Below are positions 1-8,757 of a stretch of 64,000 bases of DNA, one piece after another. The DNA comes from Paracoccaceae bacterium. Lineage in GTDB: Bacteria > Pseudomonadota > Alphaproteobacteria > Rhodobacterales > Rhodobacteraceae. The position numbers and the translations under genes were made by a program. Within the stretch, counting starts at the first letter, position 1; every line of letters begins with the position of its first letter. The notes beneath the pieces are model-generated. The model was not told where the DNA came from, ran no database searches, and was given only the letters and a program-made list of their open reading frames with translations. Where the stretch lies: the NCBI GenBank assembly GCA_024742705.1, contig JANSXZ010000005.1, positions 124,001 to 188,000 on the forward strand, given 5' to 3'.

Positions 1-193
1 CACCGACCTGCTGCGCCGGGCCGCGCAGACGCGCGCCGTCGTGGTTGTCGAACATGACATGGAATTCGTGCGCCGGCTGGATTGCAAGGTAACGGTGCTG
101 CATGAAGGATCGGTTCTGGCCGAGGGCAGCCTGGATCATGTCACCTCCGACCAGACCGTGATCGACGTCTACCTGGGGCGCAAGGATGCTTGA
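1..193 (+). CDS. urtD: Urea ABC transporter ATP-binding protein UrtD, 3' end only
   Basis: The frame is open from base 2 to the TGA at 191-193, giving about 63 C-terminal residues; the start lies outside the window. Visible are the end of an ABC ATPase: the switch histidine stretch VVVVEHDMEFV, then a short C-terminal tail ending in YLGRKDA, typical of the branched-chain-amino-acid/urea (LivG/UrtD) ATPase class. The next gene starts inside its last codons (8-nt overlap) and encodes the paired ATPase UrtE, so the two form the tail of one operon. The urea assignment depends on UrtE and on the family style; a LivG-type amino-acid importer is the alternative. Confidence 0.75.
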   Translation, partial: TDLLRRAAQTRAVVVVEHDMEFVRRLDCKVTVLHEGSVLAEGSLDHVTSDQTVIDVYLGRKDA

Positions 194-881
194 AATTGAA
201 AACCTGACCCTGAAGTACGGGCAGAGCCAGATCCTGAACGGCATGACCCTCAGTGCCGCACCCGGCAAGGTGACGGCGGTGATGGGCACCAACGGCGTCG
301 GCAAGACTTCGCTGCTGAAGGCGATTGCAGGGCGCCATCCCTACGCCGGCGGCACGATCCGCCTGGACGGCAAACCGCTGGCCCACCTGGGCGCGTTTCA
401 GGCGGCGCGCGCGGGCATCGCCTATGTGCCGCAGGGCCGCGAGATTTTCCCGCTGATGACGGTGACGGAAAACCTCGAGGCAGGATTTGCCTGCCTGCCC
501 CGCGCCGATCATCGGATACCGGCGGAAATTTTCGATCTGTTCCCGGTGCTGGCCGAAATGAAGGATCGGCGCGGCGGCGATCTTTCGGGCGGTCAGCAAC
601 AGCAGCTCGCAATCGCGCGCGCGTTGATCACCCGGCCACGGGTTCTGTTGCTGGACGAACCGACAGAAGGCATCCAGCCGAACATCATCCAGTTGATCGG
701 GCGCAACATCTCGCGGCTGCGCGAAGCCGGCGACATGGCCATCGTTCTGGTGGAACAGAATTTCGATTTTGCCTTCGGTCTGGCCGACCAGTTCTTCGTT
801 GTCCAGCGTGGCGCGGTCAAGATGCAGACCCCGCGTGACCAGACCACATCCGAGGCGATCCTGTCGGCCATCGCGCTTTAG
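186..881 (+). CDS. urtE: Urea ABC transporter ATP-binding subunit UrtE
   Basis: 231-residue cytoplasmic ATPase expected to drive a urea importer with UrtA-D. Walker A GTNGVGKT spans residues 34-41, the Q-loop lies near YVPQGREIF (80-88), the signature LSGGQQQQ starts at 133, and Walker B VLLLDEP is at 153-159. The switch position carries Gln (VLVEQNF) instead of His, as is usual in LivF/UrtE proteins. The start ATG lies inside the last codons of urtD, so translation is coupled. Length and the PQGREIFPLMTVTENL segment match UrtE better than LivF, but the split between these two relatives is not absolute from sequence alone. Confidence 0.85.
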   Translation: MLEIENLTLKYGQSQILNGMTLSAAPGKVTAVMGTNGVGKTSLLKAIAGRHPYAGGTIRLDGKPLAHLGAFQAARAGIAYVPQGREIFPLMTVTENLEAGFACLPRADHRIPAEIFDLFPVLAEMKDRRGGDLSGGQQQQLAIARALITRPRVLLLDEPTEGIQPNIIQLIGRNISRLREAGDMAIVLVEQNFDFAFGLADQFFVVQRGAVKMQTPRDQTTSEAILSAIAL

Positions 882-899
882 CCGGCTTGACGCGCCGGC
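881..899 (+). terminator. Short GC hairpin just after urtE
   Basis: GCCGGC, a 7-nt loop, then GCCGGC again, beginning on the last base of the urtE stop codon. It could fold into a 6-bp stem that ends the urea operon or slows read-through into the reductase gene 43 nt further on. There is no T-tract, so it is at best a weak or Rho-assisted terminator. Confidence 0.3.
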
Positions 900-942
900 G
901 CGCAGGCCCGACCATGCCGGTGACTGCATGGGGGAACATGGC

Positions 943-3240
943 ATGGCACCGCGCGACATCCTGACATCGACGCATTGGGGCACCTACCGGGTCGAGCGCA
1001 GCGACGGGCGCGTCACCGCGCTGCACCCCTTCGAGAAAGACCCCGATCCATCGCCAATCGGCCCCGGCATCGTCGATGTTCTCGACGGCCCCACCCGGAT
1101 CACCGCGCCGATGGTGCGCGAAAGCTGGCTGCGCGACGGGCCCGGCGCGCGCGGCGATCTGCGCGGCAGCGACCGCTTTGTCGAAGTGTCGTGGGAAACG
1201 GCAAACCGTCTCGTTGCCGACGAAATCACCCGCGTGCGTCGCGACCACGGCAATGCCGCGATCTACGCCGGGTCGTATGGCTGGGCCAGTGCCGGGCGGT
1301 TTCACCACGCCCAGGGGCAGCTCAAGCGGTTTCTGAACCTCGCGGGTGGGTTCACATCCTCGGTGAACACCTACAGCTATGCCGCCGCCGAAGTCATCGT
1401 ACCGCATGTTCTGGGCAGTTTCCGCGGACACCTCGAACGCACGACAAGCTGGCGGTCGGTGGCGGAAAATGCTGACCTTCTCGTCGCTTTTGGCGGTGTC
1501 CCGCTGAAGAACGGCCAGATCAGCCAGGGCGGTCTGGGCGCGCATGTGCAAAGGTCGGGCGTGGCCGCCGCCCATGCCGCCGGGGTGCGCTTCGTCAATA
1601 TCTCGCCGCTGCGGTCGGATGTGATGGCCGCCGTCGGGGCCGAATGGATCGCGCCCCGCCCCTCGACCGATGCCGCCATGATGCTGGGGCTTGCGCATGT
1701 CCTTCTGAATGAGGATCTGCACGACCAGGCGTTTCTGGATCGCTATTGCGTGGGGTTCGACCGTTTCGCGGCCTATCTGCGTGGCGAAACCGACGGCACC
1801 CCCAAGACCGCCGCATGGGCGGCCGACATCTGCGGCCTGCACGAAGACGCGCTGCGGGATCTGGCGCGCCGCATGGCCGCCAGCCGCACCATGATCTCGG
1901 TCAGCTGGTCGCTGACCCGCCAGGACCACGGCGAACAACCCTTCTGGGCGGCGATTGCGCTGGCATCCATGCTGGGGCAGATCGGCCTGCCGGGAACCGG
2001 GATCGGCTTTGGCTATTCCGCCATGAACTATGTCGGCCAGACACGGCGCCACGTCGATTACGCGGCGCTGCCGCAGGGGCGCAACCCGGTGGGCAGCTTC
2101 ATCCCGGTCGCGCGCATCACCGACATGCTGGAAAATCCCGGCGCCGCGTTCGACTACAACGGGCGGCGCTACACCTACCCCGATATCCGCCTGGTTTGGT
2201 GGGCCGGTGGCAATCCGTTTCACCACCATCAGGATCTGAACCGAATGCGCCGCGCCTGGGCCCGGCCTGAAACCATCATCGCCAACGAATGGTGCTGGAA
2301 CAGCCACGCCCGCCATGCCGATATCGTTCTGCCCTGCACCACCACCCTCGAACGCAGCGACATCGCGCTGACCTCGAAGGATCCCTTCCAGGTGGTGATG
2401 GATGCGGCCATCGCCCCGGTCGGCGCCGCGCGCAGCGATCACGACATCTTCCGCGGGCTGGCCGCCGAATTGGGTTTCGAAGCGCAGTTCACCGAAAACC
2501 GCAGCCCGGAAGACTGGCAGAAATGGCTCTATGACATCTCGCGCCAATCGGCGGCGCGCGCCGGTGTCAGCCTGCCCGAATGGGACAGGTTTCAGGCCGA
2601 TGGCTATGCCGAAGTGCCCGCACCAGAGCGCGAAACCGTCCTGCTCGAGGCGTTTCGCGCCGATCCCGAGGCGCACCCTTTGGCCACGCCCTCGGGCCGG
2701 ATCGAGATCTTTTCGCAGACGGTCGACGGCTTTGGCTATGACGATTGCCCTGGTCATCCGGCGTGGATGGAGCCACTGGAATGGCTGGGGCGCACAAAAG
2801 ATTATCCGCTGCACATGATTTCGAACCAACCGCGCATGAAGCTGCACAGCCAGCTCGACCACGGCAGCGTAAGCCGCGCCGACCGGGTGGCGATGCGCGC
2901 GCCGGTGATCGTGCATCCCGATGATGCAGCGGCGCGCGGTCTGCGCGACGGCGATGTGGTGCGGGTGTTCAACGGGCGGGGCGCCTGCCTGGCCGGGGTG
3001 CGTGTCAGCGATGAAATCCGCCCCGGCGTGATCCAGCTGGAAACCGGCGCGTGGTACGATCCGCTGGGCGATACCTGCGTGCACGGCAACCCCAACGTGC
3101 TGACGCCCGACAAGGGCACATCGAAACTGGCGCAGGGGCCGATCGCACATTCCTGCCTGGTCGAGATCGCGCGCCATGAAGGCCCATTGCCGCCGGTCAC
3201 GGTACATGGCGCGCCCCCGTTGGTGCCCCAGGCAGAGTGA
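943..3240 (+). CDS. bisC: Molybdopterin-dependent S-/N-oxide reductase, biotin sulfoxide reductase (BisC)-like
   Basis: 765-residue enzyme of the DMSO reductase family that would reduce a sulfoxide (biotin or methionine sulfoxide) or N-oxide using a bis-MGD molybdenum cofactor. The open frame runs further upstream into urtE, but ATG 943 has GGGGGAA 6 nt before it and gives the family length. The motif GSYGWASAG contains the likely molybdenum-ligand serine, S116. The cofactor-binding C-terminal half is intact (SNQPRMKLHSQ, then the MopB-type beta-barrel around VVRVFNGRG). No Cys-rich 4Fe-4S motif and no Tat signal are present, so it should act in the cytoplasm as BisC does, unlike the periplasmic TorA/DorA. 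The convergent modABC genes fit its molybdenum need. The physiological substrate is not shown by the sequence. Confidence 0.8.
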   Translation: MAPRDILTSTHWGTYRVERSDGRVTALHPFEKDPDPSPIGPGIVDVLDGPTRITAPMVRESWLRDGPGARGDLRGSDRFVEVSWETANRLVADEITRVRRDHGNAAIYAGSYGWASAGRFHHAQGQLKRFLNLAGGFTSSVNTYSYAAAEVIVPHVLGSFRGHLERTTSWRSVAENADLLVAFGGVPLKNGQISQGGLGAHVQRSGVAAAHAAGVRFVNISPLRSDVMAAVGAEWIAPRPSTDAAMMLGLAHVLLNEDLHDQAFLDRYCVGFDRFAAYLRGETDGTPKTAAWAADICGLHEDALRDLARRMAASRTMISVSWSLTRQDHGEQPFWAAIALASMLGQIGLPGTGIGFGYSAMNYVGQTRRHVDYAALPQGRNPVGSFIPVARITDMLENPGAAFDYNGRRYTYPDIRLVWWAGGNPFHHHQDLNRMRRAWARPETIIANEWCWNSHARHADIVLPCTTTLERSDIALTSKDPFQVVMDAAIAPVGAARSDHDIFRGLAAELGFEAQFTENRSPEDWQKWLYDISRQSAARAGVSLPEWDRFQADGYAEVPAPERETVLLEAFRADPEAHPLATPSGRIEIFSQTVDGFGYDDCPGHPAWMEPLEWLGRTKDYPLHMISNQPRMKLHSQLDHGSVSRADRVAMRAPVIVHPDDAAARGLRDGDVVRVFNGRGACLAGVRVSDEIRPGVIQLETGAWYDPLGDTCVHGNPNVLTPDKGTSKLAQGPIAHSCLVEIARHEGPLPPVTVHGAPPLVPQAE

Positions 3241-3267
3241 GGGCCGTCGCATCGCCGCGCGCGCGGT

Positions 3268-4362
3268 TCAGACCGCGCCGGGCGCGCCCACGTCTTCGGG
3301 CGCGATGCCGACGCTTTTGACGATGGCATGGCAGGTGACGCCCTCGGACAGTTCCAGCGCCTGAACCGACCGCCGCGTCACCCGCGCCAGCAACCGGCCC
3401 GCCGGCGTATCGATCACGATCATCGCTCCGGGGCCGCTGCCCTGGCGGATGCTGACGATGCGGCCGGGCAGGATGTTCAACGCCGACAGGCCTTCGGGCT
3501 TGCCCCGCGCGAGGATCACCTCGTGAGCCGCGATGCGGACCCGCAGCGCGGCACCCGGCCCATGCGTCAGCCCCGGCAGAAACAGGGCCACGCCCCCGGC
3601 ATCCAGTTCTGTCAAACCGTCCGCATGGTGCCGGCGCACCCGCGCATCCAGAACCGCCCCCGCGCCCCGTACCCCCGCCGGCAGCACCGATGCATCGCTC
3701 AGCACTTCGGCGGCGCGCCCCTGCCGCGCGACGCGACCGGCTTCCAGCACGACAACCGTTGTCGCCAGCCGCGCGACCTCGGCAGCCGAATGGCTGACGT
3801 AGAGGATCGGCACCTCGGCCGCGTCGCGCAGCCTTTCGAAATAGGGCAGGATTTCCGCCTTGCGCGGCTCGTCCAGCGCGGCCAGAGGCTCATCCGCGAG
3901 CAACAGTTGCGGCCGCGCCAGCAGCGCGCGCCCGATGGCCACCCGCTGCTTCTCCCCACCCGACAGCGTCTGAGGCCGCCGTGCCAGCAACCCGCCCAGC
4001 CCCAGCATCTCGATCACGCGATCCGTATCGGGGCCACCGCGGGCGCGCCCCGCGAACCACCGCCCATAGGCGAGGTTCTGGCGCACCGTCAGATGCGGAA
4101 ACAGCCGCCCCTCCTGAAACACATATCCCAGCCGGCGGCGATGGGTGGGCACGTCGATGCCGCGCGCGGTGTCCACAAGTACCCTGTCCAGCAGCCGGAT
4201 ATGCCCGCTGTCGGGCCGTATCAGGCCGGCCACCGCATTCACCACCGTCGTCTTGCCAGATCCCGAGCGGCCAAACAGAACCGTCACGCCCGGCGGCGCA
4301 TCGAACACCACGTTCAGATCGAACCCGCCGACCCGGTGCCGCAACTGGATCGCCAGCGTCAT
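3268..4362 (-). CDS. modC: Molybdate ABC transporter ATPase ModC
   Basis: 364-residue ATPase powering molybdate import. Walker A GRSGSGKT is at residues 31-38, the signature LSGGEKQRVAIGRAL near 135, Walker B LLLADEP near 155, and the switch His in YVSHSAAEV near 190. The C-terminal roughly 75 residues (LNILPGRIVSIRQG to the end) form a TOBE/Mop-like molybdate-binding domain, which separates ModC from other importer ATPases. Its start overlaps the modB stop by ATGA, so modA-modB-modC are translated as a unit. The gene ends 27 nt from the convergent reductase stop with no obvious terminator between. Confidence 0.95.
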   Translation of the reverse strand: MTLAIQLRHRVGGFDLNVVFDAPPGVTVLFGRSGSGKTTVVNAVAGLIRPDSGHIRLLDRVLVDTARGIDVPTHRRRLGYVFQEGRLFPHLTVRQNLAYGRWFAGRARGGPDTDRVIEMLGLGGLLARRPQTLSGGEKQRVAIGRALLARPQLLLADEPLAALDEPRKAEILPYFERLRDAAEVPILYVSHSAAEVARLATTVVVLEAGRVARQGRAAEVLSDASVLPAGVRGAGAVLDARVRRHHADGLTELDAGGVALFLPGLTHGPGAALRVRIAAHEVILARGKPEGLSALNILPGRIVSIRQGSGPGAMIVIDTPAGRLLARVTRRSVQALELSEGVTCHAIVKSVGIAPEDVGAPGAV

Positions 4363-5048
4363 GCGCCCGCCAGCCCGCGCGCCACGCGGCGGGCCAGAAC
4401 CTCGGATAGCACAAGCGCCGACATCGCCACCGCCACCGATACGATCACCAGGCGCAGCGCCGGCGCCTCGCCCCCAGGCACCTGAAGAAAGGCGTAGATC
4501 GCCGAAGGCAGGGTCTGGGTCTGGCCGGGAATGTTCGAGACGAATGTGATTGTCGCGCCGAATTCGCCCATCGCCTTGGCAAAGGCCAGGACCGTGCCCG
4601 CGATGATCCCCGGCAGGATCAGCGGCAGCGTCACTGTGGCAAAGACCCAGGCCCGCGACGCGCCCAGCGTGGCGGCCGCCTGTTCAAGACCGGGATCAAC
4701 CGCCTCGATCGACAGGCGAATGGCGCGCACCATCAGCGGGAATGCCATTATCGCCGCCGCCAGCGCGGCCCCGGTCCAGCGAAAGGCCAGAACGATGCCG
4801 ATGTCCTGCAACACCGATCCCACCGGCCCACGGGTGCCGAATGTCAGCAACAGCAGATAACCGGTGACGACCGGCGGCAGGATCAGCGGCAGATGCACCA
4901 GCCCGTTGATCAGTTGCTTGCCCGCGAAATGCCACCGCGCCAGCGCATAGGCCACGAAGACCGCCAGCGGCAGGCTGAGAGCGGTGGCCCAGAACGCCAC
5001 CCGAAGCGACAGCGCAACCGCCTGCCACTCTTCGGGACCAAGGCCCAT
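4359..5048 (-). CDS. modB: Molybdate ABC transporter permease ModB
   Basis: 229-residue inner-membrane permease with about five hydrophobic segments and the permease EAA-type loop (EQAAATLGASRAWVFATVTLP), followed by the ModB-typical AKAMGEFGATITF. The frame stays open upstream across modA, but ATG 5048 overlaps the modA stop (TGATG) and gives the usual ModB length. It should form the channel for molybdate between ModA and ModC. Confidence 0.93.
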   Translation of the reverse strand: MGLGPEEWQAVALSLRVAFWATALSLPLAVFVAYALARWHFAGKQLINGLVHLPLILPPVVTGYLLLLTFGTRGPVGSVLQDIGIVLAFRWTGAALAAAIMAFPLMVRAIRLSIEAVDPGLEQAAATLGASRAWVFATVTLPLILPGIIAGTVLAFAKAMGEFGATITFVSNIPGQTQTLPSAIYAFLQVPGGEAPALRLVIVSVAVAMSALVLSEVLARRVARGLAGA

Positions 5049-5845
5049 CACGGCAGGGCCGCCGCGAACCCGTGGCGCGCGAAAACCGCCCGCGCCTCCG
5101 GGCCTGCAAGAAACGCGAGGAAATGGCGTGCCTGGGGTGTGTCGCGGCCGGCGATCACCGCCGCCGGATAGACGATCGGCGGATGGCTGTCGGCCGGAAA
5201 GCCCGCTGCGACGGCAACGCGCGGTTCGGCCTGCGCATCGGTGGCATAGACGATGCCGCAGGGGCTTTCGCCCAGAGCAACCAGCGCCAGCGCAGCACGC
5301 ACATTGTCGGCCTGGGCGATCCGGTCGCGCAGCGTTGGCCACAGCCCCAGCGCCTGCAAGGCCGCCTTGCCGTAGATGCCGGCGGGCACCGCATCGACCA
5401 GCGCCATCGCCATGCGCCCGCCCGGTCCGGGGCAGACCCCGAGATCAAGATCCGGCAAACGCAGATCCGTGGCCGCCGCCGCCGGCACGATCAGAACAAG
5501 ACGGTTCGACACAAGGTTCCGGCGGCTGCCCTCGGCCAGCAGGCCATCACGTTCCAGGGCATCCATCCAGCCGGGATTGGCCGAAATGAATACATCCGCC
5601 GGGGCGCCGCGCTGAATCTGGCGCGCGAGGATGGACGATCCGGCCAGAACCGGCACGACCCGCGCCGCGGCGTTCGGCGCGCCGCCCCAGGCTGGATCGG
5701 CCGCATAGAGCGCGATCATCTCATCCAGCACGGTCTTCAGGCTGGCGGCGGCGAAAACGGTGATCTGGCCAGCGGCGGCGCCCGTGGCACAGGCGCAGGC
5801 AACCGCAGCCGCCAACAGTATTCGGCGCAAGATGCACAACGACAC
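5048..5845 (-). CDS. modA: Molybdate-binding periplasmic protein ModA
   Basis: 265 residues starting at GTG 5845, chosen because AAGGGAG lies 6 nt upstream and the start directly precedes a signal peptide (ILRRILLAAAVACACATGAAA) with probable cleavage before GQITVFAAASL. Family marks are the N-terminal FAAASLK, AGSSILARQIQRGAPADVFISAN and the C-terminal ALVALGESPCGIVYATDA. Molybdate or tungstate is captured in the periplasm and passed to ModB. First gene of modABC; the promoter should lie in the 141-nt gap shared with the divergent gene at 5987. I saw no clear ModE box there. Confidence 0.92.
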   Translation of the reverse strand: MSLCILRRILLAAAVACACATGAAAGQITVFAAASLKTVLDEMIALYAADPAWGGAPNAAARVVPVLAGSSILARQIQRGAPADVFISANPGWMDALERDGLLAEGSRRNLVSNRLVLIVPAAAATDLRLPDLDLGVCPGPGGRMAMALVDAVPAGIYGKAALQALGLWPTLRDRIAQADNVRAALALVALGESPCGIVYATDAQAEPRVAVAAGFPADSHPPIVYPAAVIAGRDTPQARHFLAFLAGPEARAVFARHGFAAALP

Positions 5846-5986
5846 GAACGGCTCCCTTGGGTGATGCGACGCGGATGCGCGAACCATGACAGAGCGCGTT
5901 TGCCACATGCAACCCCGGAAAAGCTCCGCATCCCGGTGGTGCCGTTCCGACGGGGCTTGCGCGCCGGGCCGGCGAGGGTCCATGCT

Positions 5987-7534
5987 ATGCCGGCCCCCGC
6001 GTTCTCAAGGAAAGGCCCGCCGCTGTCACCGATTTGCCTATGGATCGTCCTGCCGGCGCAGCCGCATGTCACAGCCGGCCCGCGCCGCCTGATCGCGGTC
6101 CTGCGCGGCGATCCCAGATACCGTATCGCCCATGTGATCGCGCCGCCCGGTCCCCCGGCGCCGCTGCCCCGGGCGGTTGGCACGATGCTGGGGCTGGAAC
6201 TCCGGGCGTTGCCGCCGCCGGATCACGCGCCGCCGCTGGATGCGGCGCCCGTCGCGCTGGACCTCGCCGCAACCGACCCCGAGGCACCCGATGTCGTTAT
6301 CGACTTTTCCTGGCACGGCGCGGTCGATCCCATGGCCGCGCGGGCCCGGCATGGCCTGTGGCGGCCCGATGCCTTCGCGCCGCAGGCCGGGCTGCACGAC
6401 TGCTTTGGCGCCGGTCCGGTCACCTGCCTGCGGGTGATCTGCGCGCGGGCGGGCCACACAAGGACCATCGCCCGCGATCTTTGCGACACCAAGCCCCTGG
6501 CCAGCCGGACACAGGCCTACATGCGCGAGAAGTCGGTGCAACCGTTGCGCAGGCTTCTGGCGCTGCTGCACCGCGACGGGCGGGTCGCAGAAACCACCCC
6601 GCCCGATCCGGTCACGCCGCGGCCACCGCCACCGGGCGCTGGCGATCTGTTGCGCTATGCCGGCCATGTGTTGGCTGACGCGGCCGGGCGCGGCCTGCGC
6701 AGGCTGCGCCACCGCGCCGGCGCGACACCGAGGCCCTTCGTTCTGGCGCTGGGCCAGGGCACGGCCGGCGATTTCGATCCGGCGGCCATCCGGGCCCAGC
6801 CGCGCCCGCGCAACACATTCCGCGCCGATCCGTTTCTTCTGCACCACGATGGCGAAACCTATTGCCTGTTCGAGGAATACGACTATCGCACACGGCGGGG
6901 CCACATCGCCGCGGCGGTTCTGGACGGCGACATCATGCGCGACCTCGGGCCGGTCCTGCGCGCGCCGCACCATCTGTCCTATCCGTTCGTGTTCCATCAC
7001 GGCGACGATATCTTCATGATCCCCGAAACCAACGCGACCCGCCGTGTCGAGATCTGGCGTGCCGAACGGTTTCCCATGGAATGGACGCTGCATGCCACCG
7101 GTCTGGAAGGGATACGCACGGCCGACACCACGCTGATCGAATGGCGCGGCCAATGGTGGTGCTTCACCAACCCTTGCGACGACAGCTTTGGCGATTTCTG
7201 CAATGCCCTTTCGGTTTTCGCGCTGGACGGTCCCGATCTGTCGGGCGCGCGCGCCCATGCGCTGAACCCCGTGGTCACAGGCGCCGACCGCGCGCGCAAC
7301 GCCGGGCGATTGTTCGTGCAGGACGGCCGGCTGTTCCGGCTGGCGCAGGACAATTCCGGAGGCATCTACGGCTATGGCCTGCGGTTGTTCGAGATCACCG
7401 AACTGAGCCAGCAGCACTACCGCGAAACGCCCGTGCGCCACATCACGCCGTCGGATTTCACCGGCGGCGTGATCGGCTGTCATCACGCGGATGCCTGCAT
7501 GGGCCGCGTGGTGATTGACCTGCGGCTGCCCTAG
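5987..7534 (+). CDS. GINT1 N-terminal-domain-like protein of the polysaccharide locus (function unknown)
   Basis: 515 residues if started at ATG 5987 (GAGG 8 nt upstream); the frame is open further upstream but that part lies in the modA shadow. The N-terminal half resembles the formyltransferase-like front part seen in some polysaccharide proteins (WIVLPAQPHV, DVVIDFSWHGAVDP). Residues from about 270 on resemble the five-bladed, GH43-like propeller of the glucosamine inositolphosphorylceramide transferase N-domain: NTFRADPFLLHHDG, YCLFEEYDYRTRRGHI, HLSYPFVFHHGDDIFMIPE, NAGRLFVQDGRLFRLAQD. Such proteins sit in exopolysaccharide clusters and are thought to act on sugars, but activity is unproven. 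Its stop shares a CTAG with the convergent glycosyltransferase. Confidence 0.6.
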   Translation: MPAPAFSRKGPPLSPICLWIVLPAQPHVTAGPRRLIAVLRGDPRYRIAHVIAPPGPPAPLPRAVGTMLGLELRALPPPDHAPPLDAAPVALDLAATDPEAPDVVIDFSWHGAVDPMAARARHGLWRPDAFAPQAGLHDCFGAGPVTCLRVICARAGHTRTIARDLCDTKPLASRTQAYMREKSVQPLRRLLALLHRDGRVAETTPPDPVTPRPPPPGAGDLLRYAGHVLADAAGRGLRRLRHRAGATPRPFVLALGQGTAGDFDPAAIRAQPRPRNTFRADPFLLHHDGETYCLFEEYDYRTRRGHIAAAVLDGDIMRDLGPVLRAPHHLSYPFVFHHGDDIFMIPETNATRRVEIWRAERFPMEWTLHATGLEGIRTADTTLIEWRGQWWCFTNPCDDSFGDFCNALSVFALDGPDLSGARAHALNPVVTGADRARNAGRLFVQDGRLFRLAQDNSGGIYGYGLRLFEITELSQQHYRETPVRHITPSDFTGGVIGCHHADACMGRVVIDLRLP

Positions 7535-8757
7535 GCCGAGCCTACCGAGGCAAGCGCCGGCACATCCACCTGCATTCCGTAGCGCGCCAGCACCCGCGAG
7601 AACCCGGCGCGGAAATGCGCTTCGTCAAAGCGCGAGGCCTGGCGCAACATGCCTTCTACCGGCAGATCCTCAAGGCCTTCGTCTTCGAACCGGCGCACCG
7701 CCTCGACGAGGCCATCGGCGGTCTGGTCCTGAAACAACAGGCCGGTGGTCCGGTCGATGACCGTATCCAGCGCGCCGCCACGGCCATAGGCGATCACCGG
7801 GCGCCCCGAGGCCATCGCCTCGACCGGGATGATGCCGAAGTCTTCCTCGCCCGGAAAAACCAGCGCCTTGCAACAGGCCAGGTAACGGCGCAGCTTTTCG
7901 AACGGCACCTGCCCGAGGAAGCGGATATTGTCGCGGGCGTTGCGAGCCAGCTTTCGTTCGGCCTTGGGCGGTCCGCCGATCACGATCAGCGGCAGTCCCA
8001 ACCGGTTGAAGGCTTCGATCACGATGTCGGGGCGTTTGTACGACACCAGTTCGCCCGCCCAGAGATAGAAGCTGCCGCGTTGTTCGGGCGCGACCGGCTG
8101 GAAATCCTGCACCGCGACCGGAGGTGCCACCACATCGGCAGTGCGCCGCCAATAGCTGTGAATACGCTGTTCGACATGGCGTGAATTGGCGACGAAACCA
8201 TCGACACGCGCGGCGCTGACCGTATCCCAGACCCGCAGCTTGCTGGCCAGGCCGGGCATGACCTGCCGCGTCACGAAACCCGCATCCTTGCGATAGACGT
8301 GATACTGGTCCCAAAGGTAGCGCATCGGGGAATGGCAATAGCACAGATGCAGCGCATCGGGCGGCGCGATCACCCCCTTGGCCGGGCCGGATTCGGACGA
8401 GATGACCAGATCGAAACCGGTCAGATCGATCTCTTCCAGCGCGCGCGGCATGAACGGCAGGTACTTTGGATAAAGCCGGCCCGCCAGCGGCAGGCGCGCG
8501 ATCGAAGTGGTGTGCACCTTGTGCGACCGGATCAGCGGGCTGACCTTGTCGGGCAGATAGACATGGGTGAAAATCTCGGCCTGCGGAAACATCCGGCACA
8601 GCGCCTCGATAACTTTTTCGCCGCCACGCATACCCACAAGCCAATAGTGGATGATGGCAACGCGTGGGGGTTTCTTGCGTGTCGTCACTGGAGTGGCCTT
8701 GCGAAAGACAGGCAGCGTGTCGCCTGTGTTGACCGGAATACGCGTGTCACAATTCAT
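7531..8757 (-). CDS. GT4 glycosyltransferase (WbaZ-like)
   Basis: About 408 residues. A GT-B retaining transferase that would add a sugar from a nucleotide donor to the growing lipid-linked repeat unit in the cytoplasm. Marks: WLVGMRGGEKVIEALCRMFP near the N-terminus (WbaZ style), CYCHSPMRYLWDQY, the donor-site segment GPPKAERKLARNA, and GEEDFGIIPVEAMASGRPVIAYGRGG carrying the E-x7-E motif. The start is uncertain: ATG 8757 has GAGG about 9 nt upstream and overlaps the kinase gene by 11 nt; ATG 8763 and 8817 are alternatives. It is cotranscribed with the upstream chain-length/kinase gene. Confidence 0.85.
   Translation of the reverse strand: MNCDTRIPVNTGDTLPVFRKATPVTTRKKPPRVAIIHYWLVGMRGGEKVIEALCRMFPQAEIFTHVYLPDKVSPLIRSHKVHTTSIARLPLAGRLYPKYLPFMPRALEEIDLTGFDLVISSESGPAKGVIAPPDALHLCYCHSPMRYLWDQYHVYRKDAGFVTRQVMPGLASKLRVWDTVSAARVDGFVANSRHVEQRIHSYWRRTADVVAPPVAVQDFQPVAPEQRGSFYLWAGELVSYKRPDIVIEAFNRLGLPLIVIGGPPKAERKLARNARDNIRFLGQVPFEKLRRYLACCKALVFPGEEDFGIIPVEAMASGRPVIAYGRGGALDTVIDRTTGLLFQDQTADGLVEAVRRFEDEGLEDLPVEGMLRQASRFDEAHFRAGFSRVLARYGMQVDVPALASVGSA

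Noticed and set aside
141..3252. Long open frames on the minus strand opposite urtE and the reductase (up to 811 codons)
   Set aside because: They mirror the plus-strand genes, show Arg/Ala/Gly-rich low-information translations and no family motifs. GC-rich third codon positions open the opposite strand by chance.
5072..5986. Plus-strand upstream extension of the GINT1-like gene
   Set aside because: The frame is open, but this stretch is the antisense of modA, whose signal peptide and motifs are clear. The credible start is 5987.
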